Notes: a model not told the origin generated them from the letters alone. Positions 30,944 through 40,800 are shown, counted from the first letter of the stretch. The stretch: DNA of 64,000 bases from Sporolactobacillus spathodeae (GCF_016908935.1 NZ_JAFBEV010000002.1:1-64000), one strand, 5' to 3'. Program-made: numbers and translations.

Positions 30944-31249
30944 GTGCGTAAATATGAAATCATGTACATTCTTCGTCCAGATATGGAAGAAGATCAGGAA
31001 AAAGCAGTAAAAGAAAAGCTTGCTGCAATCCTGACTGATAATGGCGCCGAAATCAATGAGGTCAAAGAGATGGGCAAACGCCGTCTTGCTTATGAAATCA
31101 ATGATTTTAACACTGGCGTTTATACGGTTCTTTATGTAACCGCAGGCAATGAAGCCATTAATGAATTCGATCGTCTCGTGAAGATCAATGATGATGTGAT
31201 CCGTTTCATGACGATCAGAGATGAACGTAAACCGGAAGAAGCAAAATAA
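30944..31249 (+). CDS. rpsF: 30S ribosomal protein S6
   Basis: 101 aa from GTG 30944 with GGGGAGGTGA upstream. [17 protein letters not shown] at the start and [11 protein letters not shown] in the middle are the S6 signature. It partners S18 on the small subunit. First gene of the conserved rpsF-ssb-rpsR operon. Confidence 0.97.
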   Translation: MRKYEIMYILRPDMEEDQEKAVKEKLAAILTDNGAEINEVKEMGKRRLAYEINDFNTGVYTVLYVTAGNEAINEFDRLVKINDDVIRFMTIRDERKPEEAK

Positions 31250-31270
31250 TCATTAAAGGAGGGATTTTTG

Positions 31271-31789
31271 ATGATTAACCGGGTTATTCTTGTCGGGCGT
31301 CTGACGAAAAATCCGGAATTGCGCTATACACCGAATGGGGTCGCGGTGACCAGCTTTACGATTGCTGTTGATCGTCCGTTTTCTAACCAGCAGGGTGAGC
31401 GTGAGGCCGATTTTATTCCGGTTGTTGTTTGGCGCCGTCAGGCAGAAAACGCGGCCAATTATTTGGCTAAGGGCAGTCTGACGGGTGTAGACGGACGCAT
31501 TCAGACGCGTAATTATGAAAATAATGAAGGTCGCCGTGTTTATGTGACTGAAGTTGTTGCAGACAGCGTTCAGTTTCTTGAACCGAAGGGCTCACGGCGA
31601 GCAGCTGCGGGTGACAATTATGGCGCTTCGATGCCGGCTGGACCGACATCAGGAAGTACGCCAAATTATGGTCCGACAGATTCGCAGCAGAATGCGGCTT
31701 CCCGCGATCAAAACCCTCCTTCATTTAATGATCCTTTTGCTCATGACAGCAAGCCTATTGATATTTCAGATGATGATTTGCCCTTTTAA
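31271..31789 (+). CDS. ssb: Single-stranded DNA-binding protein
   Basis: 172 aa from ATG 31271 (an in-frame TTG lies one codon upstream). The OB fold occupies residues 1-105 ([20 protein letters not shown]). A Gly/Pro/Ser/Gln-rich linker follows. The acidic tail DISDDDLPF recruits partner proteins. A GGAGGGA ribosome site is present. In the operon between rpsF and rpsR. Confidence 0.97.
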   Translation: MINRVILVGRLTKNPELRYTPNGVAVTSFTIAVDRPFSNQQGEREADFIPVVVWRRQAENAANYLAKGSLTGVDGRIQTRNYENNEGRRVYVTEVVADSVQFLEPKGSRRAAAGDNYGASMPAGPTSGSTPNYGPTDSQQNAASRDQNPPSFNDPFAHDSKPIDISDDDLPF

Positions 31790-31820
31790 TTAGGGCGATT
31801 AATGAGGAGGTGCTTTCGAA

Positions 31821-32051
31821 ATGGCAGTACGTCGTACACGTGGCAAGCGCCGCAAAGTATGCTATTTTACGGTAAACCACATTACTTATATTGACTATAA
31901 AGATGTTGACATGCTGAGACGCTTTATCTCAGAACGCGGGAAAATTTTGCCGCGTCGTGTCACAGGAACGAGCGCAAAGTATCAGCGTCAGCTGACAACA
32001 GCGATTAAACGCTCGCGTCAAATGGCTCTTCTTCCTTATACAACGGAATGA
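31821..32051 (+). CDS. rpsR: 30S ribosomal protein S18
   Basis: 76 aa. [21 protein letters not shown] is the S18 signature, and the basic C-terminus ([14 protein letters not shown]) is typical. GAGGAGGTG lies upstream. It ends the rpsF operon; a strong terminator follows at once. Confidence 0.97.
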   Translation: MAVRRTRGKRRKVCYFTVNHITYIDYKDVDMLRRFISERGKILPRRVTGTSAKYQRQLTTAIKRSRQMALLPYTTE

Positions 32052-32058
32052 TGAAGCA

Positions 32059-32103
32059 AATGAAAAACTGCCGATGGGTGCATAACCATCGGCAGTTTTT
32101 TTT
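32059..32103 (+). terminator. Terminator after rpsR
   Basis: AAAAACTGCCGATGG pairs with CCATCGGCAGTTTTT around GTGCATAA; nine Ts follow the GC stem. Confidence 0.93.
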
Positions 32104-32106
32104 GCA

Positions 32107-32272
32107 AATAAAGACTTGGCCTAGCCAAGTCTTTATTAAAGAGATAAGAAAGTATAAAGTTTTTCGCACAAAAATGCGCGAGGTGCGCTGGCGCCTTTCA
32201 GGAAAAGCGAGCAACCGAAGCGCAATTGTTAAAAAAAAGGACTTGGCTATGCCAAGTTTTTCTGACGTATTA
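32107..32272 (+). repeat. Interspersed repeat family 1, copy C
   Basis: The element has two hairpins: GACTTGGC-CTA-GCCAAGTC at its left end (32113-32131) and ACTTGGC-TAT-GCCAAGT at its right end (32241-32257). Between them lie AAGAAAGTATAAAG, CGCACAAAAATGCGCGAGG, GGAAAAGCGAGC and AACCGAAGCGCAATTGTTAA. It follows the rpsR terminator. Confidence 0.88.
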
Positions 32273-32299
32273 TACTGGGACATGCACTAAGACTGACTA

Positions 32300-32887
32300 T
32301 TAATAGTAAGGTGCCATCATCAAATAAACAACGACGCCAGTAATGCTGACGTAGAGCCAAATAGGCAGGGTCCAACGGACGATTTTCTTATGTTTGCCAA
32401 TCTGGAAAGTCCATCCCCAGACAATCGTGAAAGGAACGAGGAAAACAACACTAGCTGCAAGAAAACTATGCGTAATCAGCACAAAGAAATAGAGTGAACG
32501 CACAAAACCGGTACCGCCATAATGCGGTGTTGGCGTCAGAAAATGGAAAGAGAGATACGAGAGCAGAAAGAATGCTGTCGATGTGCAAGCAGCAAGAATA
32601 AATCCACGATGCAGGTTAATTTTCTTCTGTTTGACGGCAAGTAACGCAGCGACAAGAAAAATAAAAGTAAAGCTGTTAAAGACGGCATTCAGCTTTGGAA
32701 GCACATATATAGAAGAACTAATTTTTCCATGATAACTCATGAAGGGTGCGAAAAACAATAAAAGGATCAGAATATTTGCGATGACGGCGACGGTAATAAT
32801 GAGGCCAGTATGATTTTTATTACTCTTTGGTTTGTAGGTTGAGACACTTTTTTTATCTGATAGATGTGCCAAAATAGAACCTCCCAT
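32300..32887 (-). CDS. YozB/CtaM-like membrane protein (DUF420)
   Basis: 195 aa with about five predicted membrane segments (about 28-50, 65-85, 95-115, 130-155, 170-190) after a soluble N-terminal tail. The HYGGTGFVRSLYFFVLITH segment with conserved His residues marks the DUF420 family. Its staphylococcal member CtaM is required for maturation of the aa3 menaquinol oxidase, so a role in heme-copper oxidase assembly is likely by homology. It is convergent with rpsR and not next to oxidase genes here. Confidence 0.82.
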   Translation of the reverse strand: MGGSILAHLSDKKSVSTYKPKSNKNHTGLIITVAVIANILILLLFFAPFMSYHGKISSSIYVLPKLNAVFNSFTFIFLVAALLAVKQKKINLHRGFILAACTSTAFFLLSYLSFHFLTPTPHYGGTGFVRSLYFFVLITHSFLAASVVFLVPFTIVWGWTFQIGKHKKIVRWTLPIWLYVSITGVVVYLMMAPYY

Positions 32888-32946
32888 GATAAACTATTCA
32901 CAAATCTATCATAGGGGGTTATGCGTTTAGAAGCAAATTTTAACGA

Positions 32947-33597
32947 TTATGTGTCGCTTTTTGTCACATCGGCAAGCAATCGGTCGGTGATTAACTGTAC
33001 TTGTGGGTGGACGAACGACACATCTTTGATCATATCCTTTAAGATGATGTCCCGAAAATACTGAACGGAAGGCAAGTCGTTGAACTTCAGAATGGAGGCC
33101 AGCGCTTCTTCGTAGATTTGGAGAAAAAGCGGTTCAGGATTGCCTTTTTGAATCTCTCCGAATGCTTCATAAAGCAGGTCTATTTTATCAGCAACAGATA
33201 GAATTTTTCCTTCAAGAGAATCGTCCTTCCCGGCGCTGAATCGCTTCAAATAAATTGACTTGAATGCTACTGGGAATTCAGCATCCAAATATTGACGAAT
33301 CATTGTTCCCTCAACTTGTGAGAGTAATTGTCTTAGTTTCGGCAAGGCATACTTGACAGGTGTTTTAATATCTCCGGTAAAAAGCTCCGAATAATCGTGA
33401 TTAATCGCCCGTTCATACATCGTTTTCCAATCGACTGCATTCCCAGCCGACGCTTCAACGGTTGCCAAAAATTGCGCAATCGTTGCGACTTTAAACGAAT
33501 GACTGGCAACAGAATGTTCCTGGTATTTAAAAACACCTGGACAGCGATAAATACCCTCCAGGTCTGACAAACTTTGAAAGTATTTATGAATTCCCAT
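32947..33597 (-). CDS. YfbR-like 5'-nucleotidase (HD domain)
   Basis: 216 aa from ATG 33597, preceded by GGGGGGAG at good spacing. HD-fold phosphohydrolase: YQEHSVASHSFKVA (about 25-38), then NHDYSELFTGDIKTPVKY (66-83), which closely matches the YfbR motif HDxSExxTGDxxTPVK. YfbR removes phosphate from deoxynucleoside 5'-monophosphates, so a nucleotide-pool role is likely. An extended reading frame to 33714 would translate a decayed repeat element and is rejected. It is transcribed away from cheW, with a repeat fragment between them. Confidence 0.85.
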   Translation of the reverse strand: MGIHKYFQSLSDLEGIYRCPGVFKYQEHSVASHSFKVATIAQFLATVEASAGNAVDWKTMYERAINHDYSELFTGDIKTPVKYALPKLRQLLSQVEGTMIRQYLDAEFPVAFKSIYLKRFSAGKDDSLEGKILSVADKIDLLYEAFGEIQKGNPEPLFLQIYEEALASILKFNDLPSVQYFRDIILKDMIKDVSFVHPQVQLITDRLLADVTKSDT

Positions 33598-33626
33598 TCT
33601 GACTCCCCCCAACCATTGGTCTTTAT

Positions 33627-33664
33627 TTAAAGAAAAAAAGACTTGGCTACACCAATTTTTTTTG
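33627..33664 (+). repeat. Interspersed repeat family 1, fragment D
   Basis: Only the terminal hairpin region remains: AAAAAGACTTGGCTACACCAATTTTTTTT (hairpin decayed on the right arm). It lies in the leader of the YfbR-like gene. Confidence 0.6.
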
Positions 33665-33710
33665 GATGGAATATTCAGACCAGTATAGTACGTTGGCGGA
33701 ATTGCGTCAA

Positions 33711-34202
33711 TCAAGAAAGAGAATATCCTGCCTGCTTTCTAATTTGTGTATTTTTTTGAGCGATTGTCGCAAAAAGCTGGTGGAGGTTGATCAAAGGTAT
33801 GGCTATTCCGTTGACAATAATCTGTCCGGAAAACAGCGAGGAGTCCGTTGTTCCGGGTTCAGATGGTAAAAGAGATTTGCTCGTATACGTTTGGGTTTCG
33901 CCGACTGCATCGACATGAAGGGCAGCTGAAAGATCACCATTATGGGCAATCAGATACTTTTCTTCAAAAAGTTCTGTCGATGTGGAAGATGTGCCGAATA
34001 GTTCAGAAAGACGAACTAATGGCAAGATTTGATTACGAAGCGAAATAAAACCTTCAAGCGCTTTGTCTGTTACTGGAACATGTGTGGGAGCAACAGGTTC
34101 AATAATTTCGTTAATATCGCTAATGGATAGGCACATCAATTTCTTGCCCACCCGAAAGGTCAGAATGGTTAACTCAGTGTTCGTTTCAGTCACGCCAGTC
34201 AC
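33711..34202 (-). CDS. CheW-like adaptor protein
   Basis: 163 aa, a single CheW domain: LTFRVGKKLMCLSISDINEIIEP near the start, then HVPVTDKALEGFISLRNQILPLVRLSELFG, the usual pattern of the receptor-kinase adaptor. It lacks a receiver domain, so it is CheW rather than CheV. No cheA, receptor or flagellar gene is in the window, so it is an orphan here; it may couple receptors encoded elsewhere. The stop lies about 110 bases from the YfbR-like start on the same strand. Confidence 0.85.
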   Translation of the reverse strand: MTGVTETNTELTILTFRVGKKLMCLSISDINEIIEPVAPTHVPVTDKALEGFISLRNQILPLVRLSELFGTSSTSTELFEEKYLIAHNGDLSAALHVDAVGETQTYTSKSLLPSEPGTTDSSLFSGQIIVNGIAIPLINLHQLFATIAQKNTQIRKQAGYSLS

Positions 34203-34238
34203 CTCGTTAGATGTTTTGCTTGCTCAATGTTCACCTAT

Positions 34239-35198
34239 TTATCGGTACTTTTTGATTTTATTGTTATTCAGATGTGGAACGGATTCGGGTTCGATGATTT
34301 CGCGGTCGGCATACCATGGATTAATATGGATGAGCACCTCTTCCACATCAGGAAACTCCTGCATGACACGTTGACGAATGGCTTCTGTAATATCATCCCC
34401 CTGCTGGATATTAAAAGAAGCGGGGAGACGGATTTGCGCATCGATCAAAATTGCATTCCCATGTTCTCGCGCGCGGAGAATGTCGACTTTTTTGACTTCG
34501 GGAAATGACATAAATACCTTGATATAATGTTCTTGCTGATCCTGATTGACACTACTTTCCATCAATACATTCGTTGCTTTTATCATCATGATGAAGGCGA
34601 TTCGCAGGACTAGTATAGAAACGACGATGCCGGCGATCGGATCACTATAATTGGTATAAGGCAAATGCAGGATTTGGCCAATCCAGCCAATACTGAGACC
34701 AATAGCGGCGGCAAATGACGCGTAAATATCAGCCAAATGATCGGATGCCGTGGCGGCTAGGCTTTTGCTATGGTAAGTAATGGAAGCTTTGTACGTGTAG
34801 ACGTATAGGAACCATTTCCAAATAGCGGAAACGAGAGCGGCAAGCAACGCCCAGATGCTGACAGCATGCTCTGGACTAAACAACGATTTGACGGCATCGT
34901 AGACTAGGAAGGTAACCGCAGCGATCAAGATCAGGCCAATGAATGCAGTTGAGACATCTTCTGCTTTTCCGTGCCCGTACGGATGTTCACGGTCAGCAGG
35001 ATGACTGGAAAGCTTCATCGATCCAATCGTGGCTATTGAGGCAATCACGTCACCGCCGTTATGCACGCCATCAGCGATCAATGCTGTACTTTGGAAAAAC
35101 AAACCGAATATAATTTTAATCAAAGTCAGAAAGAAGTTGCTGATCAGACTGACCCAAGCAGCAAATAGGGCTTTAGAATTCTCATAGGCCATGGTCAT
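34239..35198 (-). CDS. Cation diffusion facilitator (metal exporter)
   Basis: 319 aa with six membrane segments (within about 10-210) and a cytoplasmic C-terminal domain. ALIADGVHNGGDVIAS (TM2: Asp43, His46, Asp50) and SDHLADIYAS (TM5) hold the metal ligands. DREHPYGHGKAE is the conserved loop. The closest B. subtilis relatives I recall are the manganese exporters MneP/MneS; the metal is not certain. GGTGGTGA precedes the ATG pair. A promoter lies about 290 bases upstream, so the leader is long. Confidence 0.88.
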   Translation of the reverse strand: MTMAYENSKALFAAWVSLISNFFLTLIKIIFGLFFQSTALIADGVHNGGDVIASIATIGSMKLSSHPADREHPYGHGKAEDVSTAFIGLILIAAVTFLVYDAVKSLFSPEHAVSIWALLAALVSAIWKWFLYVYTYKASITYHSKSLAATASDHLADIYASFAAAIGLSIGWIGQILHLPYTNYSDPIAGIVVSILVLRIAFIMMIKATNVLMESSVNQDQQEHYIKVFMSFPEVKKVDILRAREHGNAILIDAQIRLPASFNIQQGDDITEAIRQRVMQEFPDVEEVLIHINPWYADREIIEPESVPHLNNNKIKKYR

Positions 35199-35861
35199 TC
35201 ACCACCGCTGAAATGTTTACCGGAGGAAAATCAGGCACTTGAAAAGGCAATCCCGGTTTGGATTGCCTTTGATTGAGTGTATTTAAATAACGTAAAGTCA
35301 TCATGAGCACCAACTCTCTAAAAAGGATAACCCTTTTTTCGTGCAATAAACGAGTGTTGTATGATTGATAATGGTCACAAGCATCAAAACTGGCGCATAG
35401 AAGCATGAATAATCAATGAGTCCTATTGATTTATACAGAATTCGGAAGAACAATATAAAACGCTTACCTTTATCAATTCGAATACTTTCTATTATACGTA
35501 TGCGCTTGTATAAATGCAACTTTTGTGTCTTTAGGCTTCAGCTGGAAACACCGGTCATCTATTTCTAATCAGATGAAGTTATATTATAATGAAAATTATG
35601 AGAAGACATGAGGATTTAGAACGTTCTTAGGGCGTTTCTGATATGGATGATTCATAATTAGTGGGCTCTTCAATCATCAAGACTATGGGCATCGTTCAAA
35701 AAGGGACCATTTTCGCCGGGCGTTATGACATAATTAATGAATCGTGTGGATTTTCTTAGCGTTCGATTTCGACATCTAGCCGTGTTCTTCTCCAGACCCG
35801 TTTTTCCGGTGTTTAAAAACAATAATTAGACAGAGTGCTGATTTTGCCAAGAGGTGTGATT
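35199..35861. other. Divergent region between the CDF exporter and yybS
   Basis: About 660 bases without a confident gene. It holds the CDF promoter (35491-35519), a hairpin GGCAATCC-GGATTGCC (35246-35270) in the CDF leader, and a possible 40-codon leader ORF (35182-35304, minus) that would overlap the CDF start by 17 bases. The yybS side has a TATATTATAATG stretch near 35580 but no paired -35. No Mn riboswitch core was recognised. Confidence 0.5.
35491..35519 (-). promoter_or_regulatory. CDF exporter promoter
   Basis: Minus-strand TTGCAT (35519-35514), 17 bases, perfect TATAAT (35496-35491). Confidence 0.7.
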
Positions 35862-36794
35862 ATGAAAGATAAGCACGCTCTGATTTCCAGAGCGCTAGCC
35901 ATTGGGATTTTATTTATAATGCTCTTACTGACGCTTTTTACAAGCTTTTCGCTATTGACTATTTGGTTCCTGCCCATTCCTTTAATGTATCTGGCGGCCC
36001 GCTTTGGGTGGCGTACCGGACTCAGTGGCTTTGCTGTTTCAATGCTTTTTCTTGCGGCAATCTGCTGGAATCTTCAGGCATTGTTGCCATTATTTTTACT
36101 ATGTATGGGTACGGGGATGGGCGTTGCCATACAGAAAAAAAAATCAGCTTTTGCGACCTTGCTTACAGGTAGCTTGGTAAATAGCGCAGTGCTGATTATT
36201 ATTCTTGCTATTTCCGTTTTCCTCTTTAACTACAATCCGATCCAGTCTGGCGTTGCGTATTTAACTCAATCTTTTAATGAAACGATAAAAGAATTGGGTC
36301 CGTCGCTTAGCGCGCAGAACCTTGTAACGATACGCCAATATAAAAGTACGCTTTCCGACCTTATCTATCTTGCACCATCCATGCTTGTTTTAGTGTCCGT
36401 CTTTTACGCATTGATTATCGAGCTGATAAGTCTGCCGATTTTACGCAAATTGCATGTAACGGTGCCTCGGTGGGTGCCTTTTCGTAATTGGCAGTTACCC
36501 AAAAGTATTGTATGGGTCTATTTGCTCGTGTTGATTGTCCGCGCGGGTCAATTGGATGGCGGGCAAGGAACCACGCTGTTCAACATTGTCATTAACTTTG
36601 AATACATATTGCAAGTCTTGTTAGCGATGCAGGGTTTCAGTTTTCTTTTTGCGTTTGCGCATCGGCGGAAGCTACCGCTTGTCGTTCCGATACTCTGCAG
36701 CTTACTGGGATTTGTGTTACTGGAAATGATAAGGATATTAGGTATAATTGACTTAGGTTTTGATCTCCGCAAACGAATTGCTGAGAAACACTAA
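35862..36794 (+). CDS. yybS: YybS-family membrane protein (DUF2232)
   Basis: 310 aa from ATG 35862 (AGAGGTG upstream). About eight hydrophobic segments across the protein, typical of DUF2232; it resembles substrate-binding membrane subunits of ECF-like transporters but has no known substrate. It sits directly upstream of gdpP as in B. subtilis (yybS-yybT-rplI). A start at 35835 would add nine residues without a ribosome site. The function is unknown. Confidence 0.85.
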   Translation: MKDKHALISRALAIGILFIMLLLTLFTSFSLLTIWFLPIPLMYLAARFGWRTGLSGFAVSMLFLAAICWNLQALLPLFLLCMGTGMGVAIQKKKSAFATLLTGSLVNSAVLIIILAISVFLFNYNPIQSGVAYLTQSFNETIKELGPSLSAQNLVTIRQYKSTLSDLIYLAPSMLVLVSVFYALIIELISLPILRKLHVTVPRWVPFRNWQLPKSIVWVYLLVLIVRAGQLDGGQGTTLFNIVINFEYILQVLLAMQGFSFLFAFAHRRKLPLVVPILCSLLGFVLLEMIRILGIIDLGFDLRKRIAEKH

Positions 36795-36872
36795 TATTGG
36801 CCGGCTGTTCCTTCCGACCATTCTGCAGACAATAGATACGACTAACCTATACGGCCCCGGGAGCTGAAGAAG

Positions 36873-38849
36873 TTGGCAAACCAATTTAAACATCGATGGC
36901 GCAGCGATTTGTTGATCGTTATTGGCTTGCTGTGTCTTCTCTTTCTTGTCTTCGTGGCCTTTCTGAATTGGATGCTTGCGCTAGCAGGCGTTGTTATCTT
37001 GGCGCTTGCCATCACTTGGTTCATTGTCAATGAGACACAATTTGATAAAGAATTAGTCGAATATATCGCGGGATTGTCCTACCGTCTGAAGCAAGTGGGC
37101 GATGAAGCGCTGCTACAGATGCCCGTTGGGATTATTTTATACAATCGTTCGGAGCGCATTGAGTGGTGCAATCCCTATCTGGCTACTATTCAGACAAGTG
37201 GTGACGCGCTGATTGGTCGCCCACTTCAAGATTTATCAGTTTCTTTGATCGAATTGCTCCATTCAGATAAGGACTCATCGATCGTTTTAATTGGCGGCCG
37301 AAAATTTCGCGTGCGGATAAAGCGCGCCGACCGCCTGCTTTATTTTACCGACATTACCGATTTGTTAAAAATTAAGAAAGCATATTACAATGAGCATGTT
37401 GTTCTGGCATTAATTTTTCTCGATAATTATGACGAAGTGACTCAAGGGCTAGATGATCAGGTGCGTAGCGCGATCAGTAATAAATCAACGACAGCAATAA
37501 AGAAATGGGCATCAGCCCATGGAATTTATTTGCGCCGGACGGCGGCTGATCGTTTTCTTGCAGTCATGAATGAAAAAGTGCTGAAAGAGATTGAGGAAGG
37601 CCATTTTTCAATTTTGGATCAGGTCAGGGAAATAACAATCCCGCTCAGCCATATCCCTTTGACGCTCAGCATCGGTGTCGGCGCTGGAACGGCAATGTTG
37701 GAAGACTTAGGTGCCTTCGCACAATCGGCGCTTGATCTCGGCCTCGGGCGTGGCGGTGATCAAGCGGTGATCAAGCGTCCCGATGGCGATGTTAAATTTT
37801 ATGGCGGCAAATCAAATCCAATTGAGAAACGAACACGCGTGCGGGCACGGGTCATTTCTCATGCGCTGTCTGAGTTGATGCTCGAAAGCGACCAGGTGCT
37901 AATAATGGGACATCGTTCACCTGATCTTGACTCTGTGGGAGCCTGTATTGGTGTAATGAAAATCGCTCATGCCAATGGACGTAGCGCAAAAATCATTCGC
38001 GATCCGGGAGAACGTCTTTCGGGGGTTGTCCGTCTGATGGAGGAAGTCCAGAAAGATCGGCATCTCTGGAGCCACTTTATTTCTAAAGAAGAAGCACGTG
38101 AACAAGTGACTAAGAGGACGCTGATCGTTGTCGTTGATACGCACAGACCGTCAATGGTAGTTGCCCCGGAATTGCTGCAGGAAGTCCATCGCGTGGTTAT
38201 TATTGATCATCACCGCCGTGCTGAGGAATTTATTAAAGCGCCAGTGCTCGTTTATATGGAGCCTTATGCGTCTTCAACATCTGAACTTGTCACAGAATTG
38301 CTCGAGTATCAGACGAATGAGCGCCCGCTTGACGTTATTGAAGCAACGGCGATTCTTGGCGGCATCGCTGTTGATACAAAAAATTTCACGCTTCGGACCG
38401 GTTTCCGGACATTTGATGCCGCATCTTATTTGCGGGCGCATGGAGCGGATACGATTCTGGTACAGAAGTTTCTTTGTGATGATCTCGATCAATTCAATCA
38501 GCGTGCCGATCTGATTCGCCGAACGGAAGTTTACCGCTCAGCAATCGCCTTGACGGCGGGTGAGGAGAACAGAACATATGATCAGGTGCTAATCGCTCAG
38601 ACAGCTGATACATTGCTGACGCTTGAAGGGATTCGCTCGTCGTTTGTCGTCGCCTTGCGCGACGATGGGAAAGTCGGCATCAGTGCGCGTTCACTGGGAG
38701 AAATTAATGTTCAAATCATCATGGAGAGTCTGGGCGGCGGTGGTCATCTGAATAATGCCGCGACTCAGCTGAGCGGACTGACTGTTCCAGAAGCTACAGA
38801 TAAAGTAAAGAAAGCCATTGATACGTATTTTGAAGGAGGTTTGTCTTAA
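36873..38849 (+). CDS. gdpP: Cyclic-di-AMP phosphodiesterase GdpP (YybT)
   Basis: 658 aa, start TTG 36873. Two N-terminal membrane segments (about 12-52), a PAS domain (about 84-165), a degenerate GGDEF domain (about 172-305, LGRGGDQA in place of GGDEF), then DHH and DHHA1 domains. The DHH catalytic residues are present: [11 protein letters not shown] (346-356), Asp422 and DHH (445-447). The [10 protein letters not shown] motif lies near 630. It degrades c-di-AMP to pApA. Its stop overlaps the rplI start by 1 base. Confidence 0.96.
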   Translation: MANQFKHRWRSDLLIVIGLLCLLFLVFVAFLNWMLALAGVVILALAITWFIVNETQFDKELVEYIAGLSYRLKQVGDEALLQMPVGIILYNRSERIEWCNPYLATIQTSGDALIGRPLQDLSVSLIELLHSDKDSSIVLIGGRKFRVRIKRADRLLYFTDITDLLKIKKAYYNEHVVLALIFLDNYDEVTQGLDDQVRSAISNKSTTAIKKWASAHGIYLRRTAADRFLAVMNEKVLKEIEEGHFSILDQVREITIPLSHIPLTLSIGVGAGTAMLEDLGAFAQSALDLGLGRGGDQAVIKRPDGDVKFYGGKSNPIEKRTRVRARVISHALSELMLESDQVLIMGHRSPDLDSVGACIGVMKIAHANGRSAKIIRDPGERLSGVVRLMEEVQKDRHLWSHFISKEEAREQVTKRTLIVVVDTHRPSMVVAPELLQEVHRVVIIDHHRRAEEFIKAPVLVYMEPYASSTSELVTELLEYQTNERPLDVIEATAILGGIAVDTKNFTLRTGFRTFDAASYLRAHGADTILVQKFLCDDLDQFNQRADLIRRTEVYRSAIALTAGEENRTYDQVLIAQTADTLLTLEGIRSSFVVALRDDGKVGISARSLGEINVQIIMESLGGGGHLNNAATQLSGLTVPEATDKVKKAIDTYFEGGLS

Positions 38850-39292
38850 TGAAAGTCATTTTTGTGAAAGATGTTAAGGGTAAAGGCAAGCAAGGCGATA
38901 TCAAGGAAGTTTCAGAGGGCTATGCACACAACTATCTCTTCCCACATCATCTTGCAGTCGAAGCGAACAAGGGAAGTATGAGTCAGCTTGAGGCACAAAA
39001 AAAGAGACAGAAGAAAGAAGCAGCGGAAGAACTTGCCGAGGCGAAAGCATTAAAAGAGAAAATAGAACAGCTAACGATTGAGCTGCAGGCTAAATCCGGA
39101 GAAGGCGGCCGGCTTTTTGGTTCAATAACGAGTAAACAAATTGCCCAGGAATTAAAGAAACGCGGCATTGACGTAGATAAGAGAAAGATCGACTTGGCCG
39201 AGCCGATTCGCACGCTTGGCTTTACGGATGTTGCCCTGAAACTTCATCCTCAGGTAACGGCCACAGTCAAGGTACATGTTCAGGAAGTCTGA
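38849..39292 (+). CDS. rplI: 50S ribosomal protein L9
   Basis: 147 aa. [29 protein letters not shown] is the L9 N-terminal RNA-binding domain (read in parts). A long central helix (about 45-75, Lys/Glu/Ala-rich) and the C-terminal domain follow. AAGGAGG lies nine bases upstream, inside gdpP. Translationally coupled to gdpP by the 1-base overlap; dnaC follows after about 40 bases. Confidence 0.97.
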   Translation: MKVIFVKDVKGKGKQGDIKEVSEGYAHNYLFPHHLAVEANKGSMSQLEAQKKRQKKEAAEELAEAKALKEKIEQLTIELQAKSGEGGRLFGSITSKQIAQELKKRGIDVDKRKIDLAEPIRTLGFTDVALKLHPQVTATVKVHVQEV

Positions 39293-39331
39293 GCCGGCGT
39301 TTTCACTTGAGTTCAGGGGAGGGATTGGTTC

Positions 39332-40699
39332 ATGAGTGATTTGTTCGCCGACCGGACACCGCCGAATAATATTGAAGCGGAGCAGGCCGTATTAGGTGCC
39401 ATTTTCCTTGAGCCTTCTGCAATTATTGCTGCATCAGAAGACTTGGTGCCTGAAGACTTCTATCGAACGAGTCATCAGCTAATCTTCTCGGTGATGCTTG
39501 AGCTTTCCGAACAAAACGAACCCGTTGATGTCGTGACCGTAACGAATGCGTTGCAATCGGCAAAGCACCTAGAGGAAGTTGGCGGCGTTTCGTATCTCGC
39601 TGAGTTGGCGGGTTCCGTTCCAACTGCGGCAAATCTCAGCTATTATTGTCAAATTGTTGCTGAGAAGTCACTTCTGCGCCGACTGATCCGTACGGCCACG
39701 CAAATTGTTTCAGAAGGGTACACGCGCGAAGAGGAAGTTGAGCGTATTCTCGCCGATGCCGAACGAAAAATCCTTGAGGTGGCTGAGCGGAAGCGTGGCG
39801 GGGAATTCCAGTCTATGAAGGATGTCTTGATCGAAACGTATGATACGATTGAGCTCCTGCAAAACCGTAAAGGTGATGTGACCGGAACAGGGACAGGCTT
39901 CATTGAGTTGGATCGCATGACCGCCGGTTTTCAAAAGAGTGATTTGATCATTGTTGCTGCCCGCCCATCTGTCGGAAAGACAGCCTTTGCGCTCAATATA
40001 GCGCAGAATGTTGCAACCAAAAACGAAGCCAATGTGGCGATCTTCAGTCTTGAAATGGGCGCCCAGCAGCTGGCGATGCGTATGCTCTGTGCTGAAGGAA
40101 ATATTGACGCACAGAAACTGCGAACGGGACGATTGGAAGACGAGGATTGGCAGAAGCTGACGATGGCGATGGGCAGTCTCTCACATGCTGGTATCTATAT
40201 CGATGATTCACCCGGTATTCGTGTGAATGATATCCGTGCCAAATGCCGGCGCCTGAAGCTGGACAAGGGACTTGATTTGGTTGTTATCGACTATCTGCAA
40301 TTGATTCTCGGTTCGGGCGGGAATGGGCGTCAGGAAAACCGCCAACAGGAAGTGTCGGAGATATCGCGAACTTTGAAGGCGATGGCCCGTGAGCTTAATG
40401 TTCCTGTGATTGCTCTTTCACAGTTGTCGCGTGGTGTCGAATCACGCCAAGATAAACGGCCAATGATGAGCGATATCCGTGAATCGGGAAGTATTGAGCA
40501 GGATGCCGATGTCGTTGCTTTTCTTTATCGAGATGATTATTACAATAAAGAAAGCGAAAAACAGAACATCATCGAAATTATCATTGCGAAACAACGAAAC
40601 GGTCCGGTTGGTACTGTCGAACTTGCTTTTATCAAAGAATATAATAAATTCGTCAATCTTGACCGGAAACATGAGGATGATGTGCCAAGAGGGGCGTAA
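39332..40699 (+). CDS. dnaC: Replicative DNA helicase DnaC (DnaB family)
   Basis: 455 aa, named dnaC in B. subtilis and dnaB elsewhere. Hexameric 5'-3' helicase of the replication fork. The N-terminal domain (1-155) starts with PPNNIEAEQAVLGAIF. The RecA-like domain has Walker A ARPSVGKTA (210-218) and Walker B LVVIDYLQLI, then SQLSRGVE. GGGGAGGG precedes the ATG. No intein or insertion is visible. A family-1 repeat hairpin shortly after the stop may terminate transcription. Confidence 0.97.
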   Translation: MSDLFADRTPPNNIEAEQAVLGAIFLEPSAIIAASEDLVPEDFYRTSHQLIFSVMLELSEQNEPVDVVTVTNALQSAKHLEEVGGVSYLAELAGSVPTAANLSYYCQIVAEKSLLRRLIRTATQIVSEGYTREEEVERILADAERKILEVAERKRGGEFQSMKDVLIETYDTIELLQNRKGDVTGTGTGFIELDRMTAGFQKSDLIIVAARPSVGKTAFALNIAQNVATKNEANVAIFSLEMGAQQLAMRMLCAEGNIDAQKLRTGRLEDEDWQKLTMAMGSLSHAGIYIDDSPGIRVNDIRAKCRRLKLDKGLDLVVIDYLQLILGSGGNGRQENRQQEVSEISRTLKAMARELNVPVIALSQLSRGVESRQDKRPMMSDIRESGSIEQDADVVAFLYRDDYYNKESEKQNIIEIIIAKQRNGPVGTVELAFIKEYNKFVNLDRKHEDDVPRGA

Positions 40700-40727
40700 G
40701 CACAGCCAAAAGCGACCGGAACATATT

Positions 40728-40800
40728 TGTTACAAAAGGACTTGGCTAAGCCAAGTTTACAAAGCATTTTGTCAGCAAAAATGGGCTGAACGCAATTTTT
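40728..40800 (+). repeat. Interspersed repeat family 1, copy E (rearranged fragment)
   Basis: TTGTTACAAAAGG, then the perfect hairpin ACTTGGC-TAA-GCCAAGT (40740-40756). It is followed by GCAAAAATGGGCTGAACGCAATTTTTTGG, which resembles internal family-1 blocks in altered order. It lies between dnaC and purA. Confidence 0.7.

Noticed and set aside
33598-33714. Upstream extension of the YfbR-like protein
   Set aside because: It would translate a decayed repeat fragment; the ATG at 33597 has a strong GGGGGGAG site and fits the family.
35182-35304. 40-codon leader frame before the CDF exporter as a gene
   Set aside because: The ribosome site is weak and no homologue is recognised; kept only as a finding about the leader.
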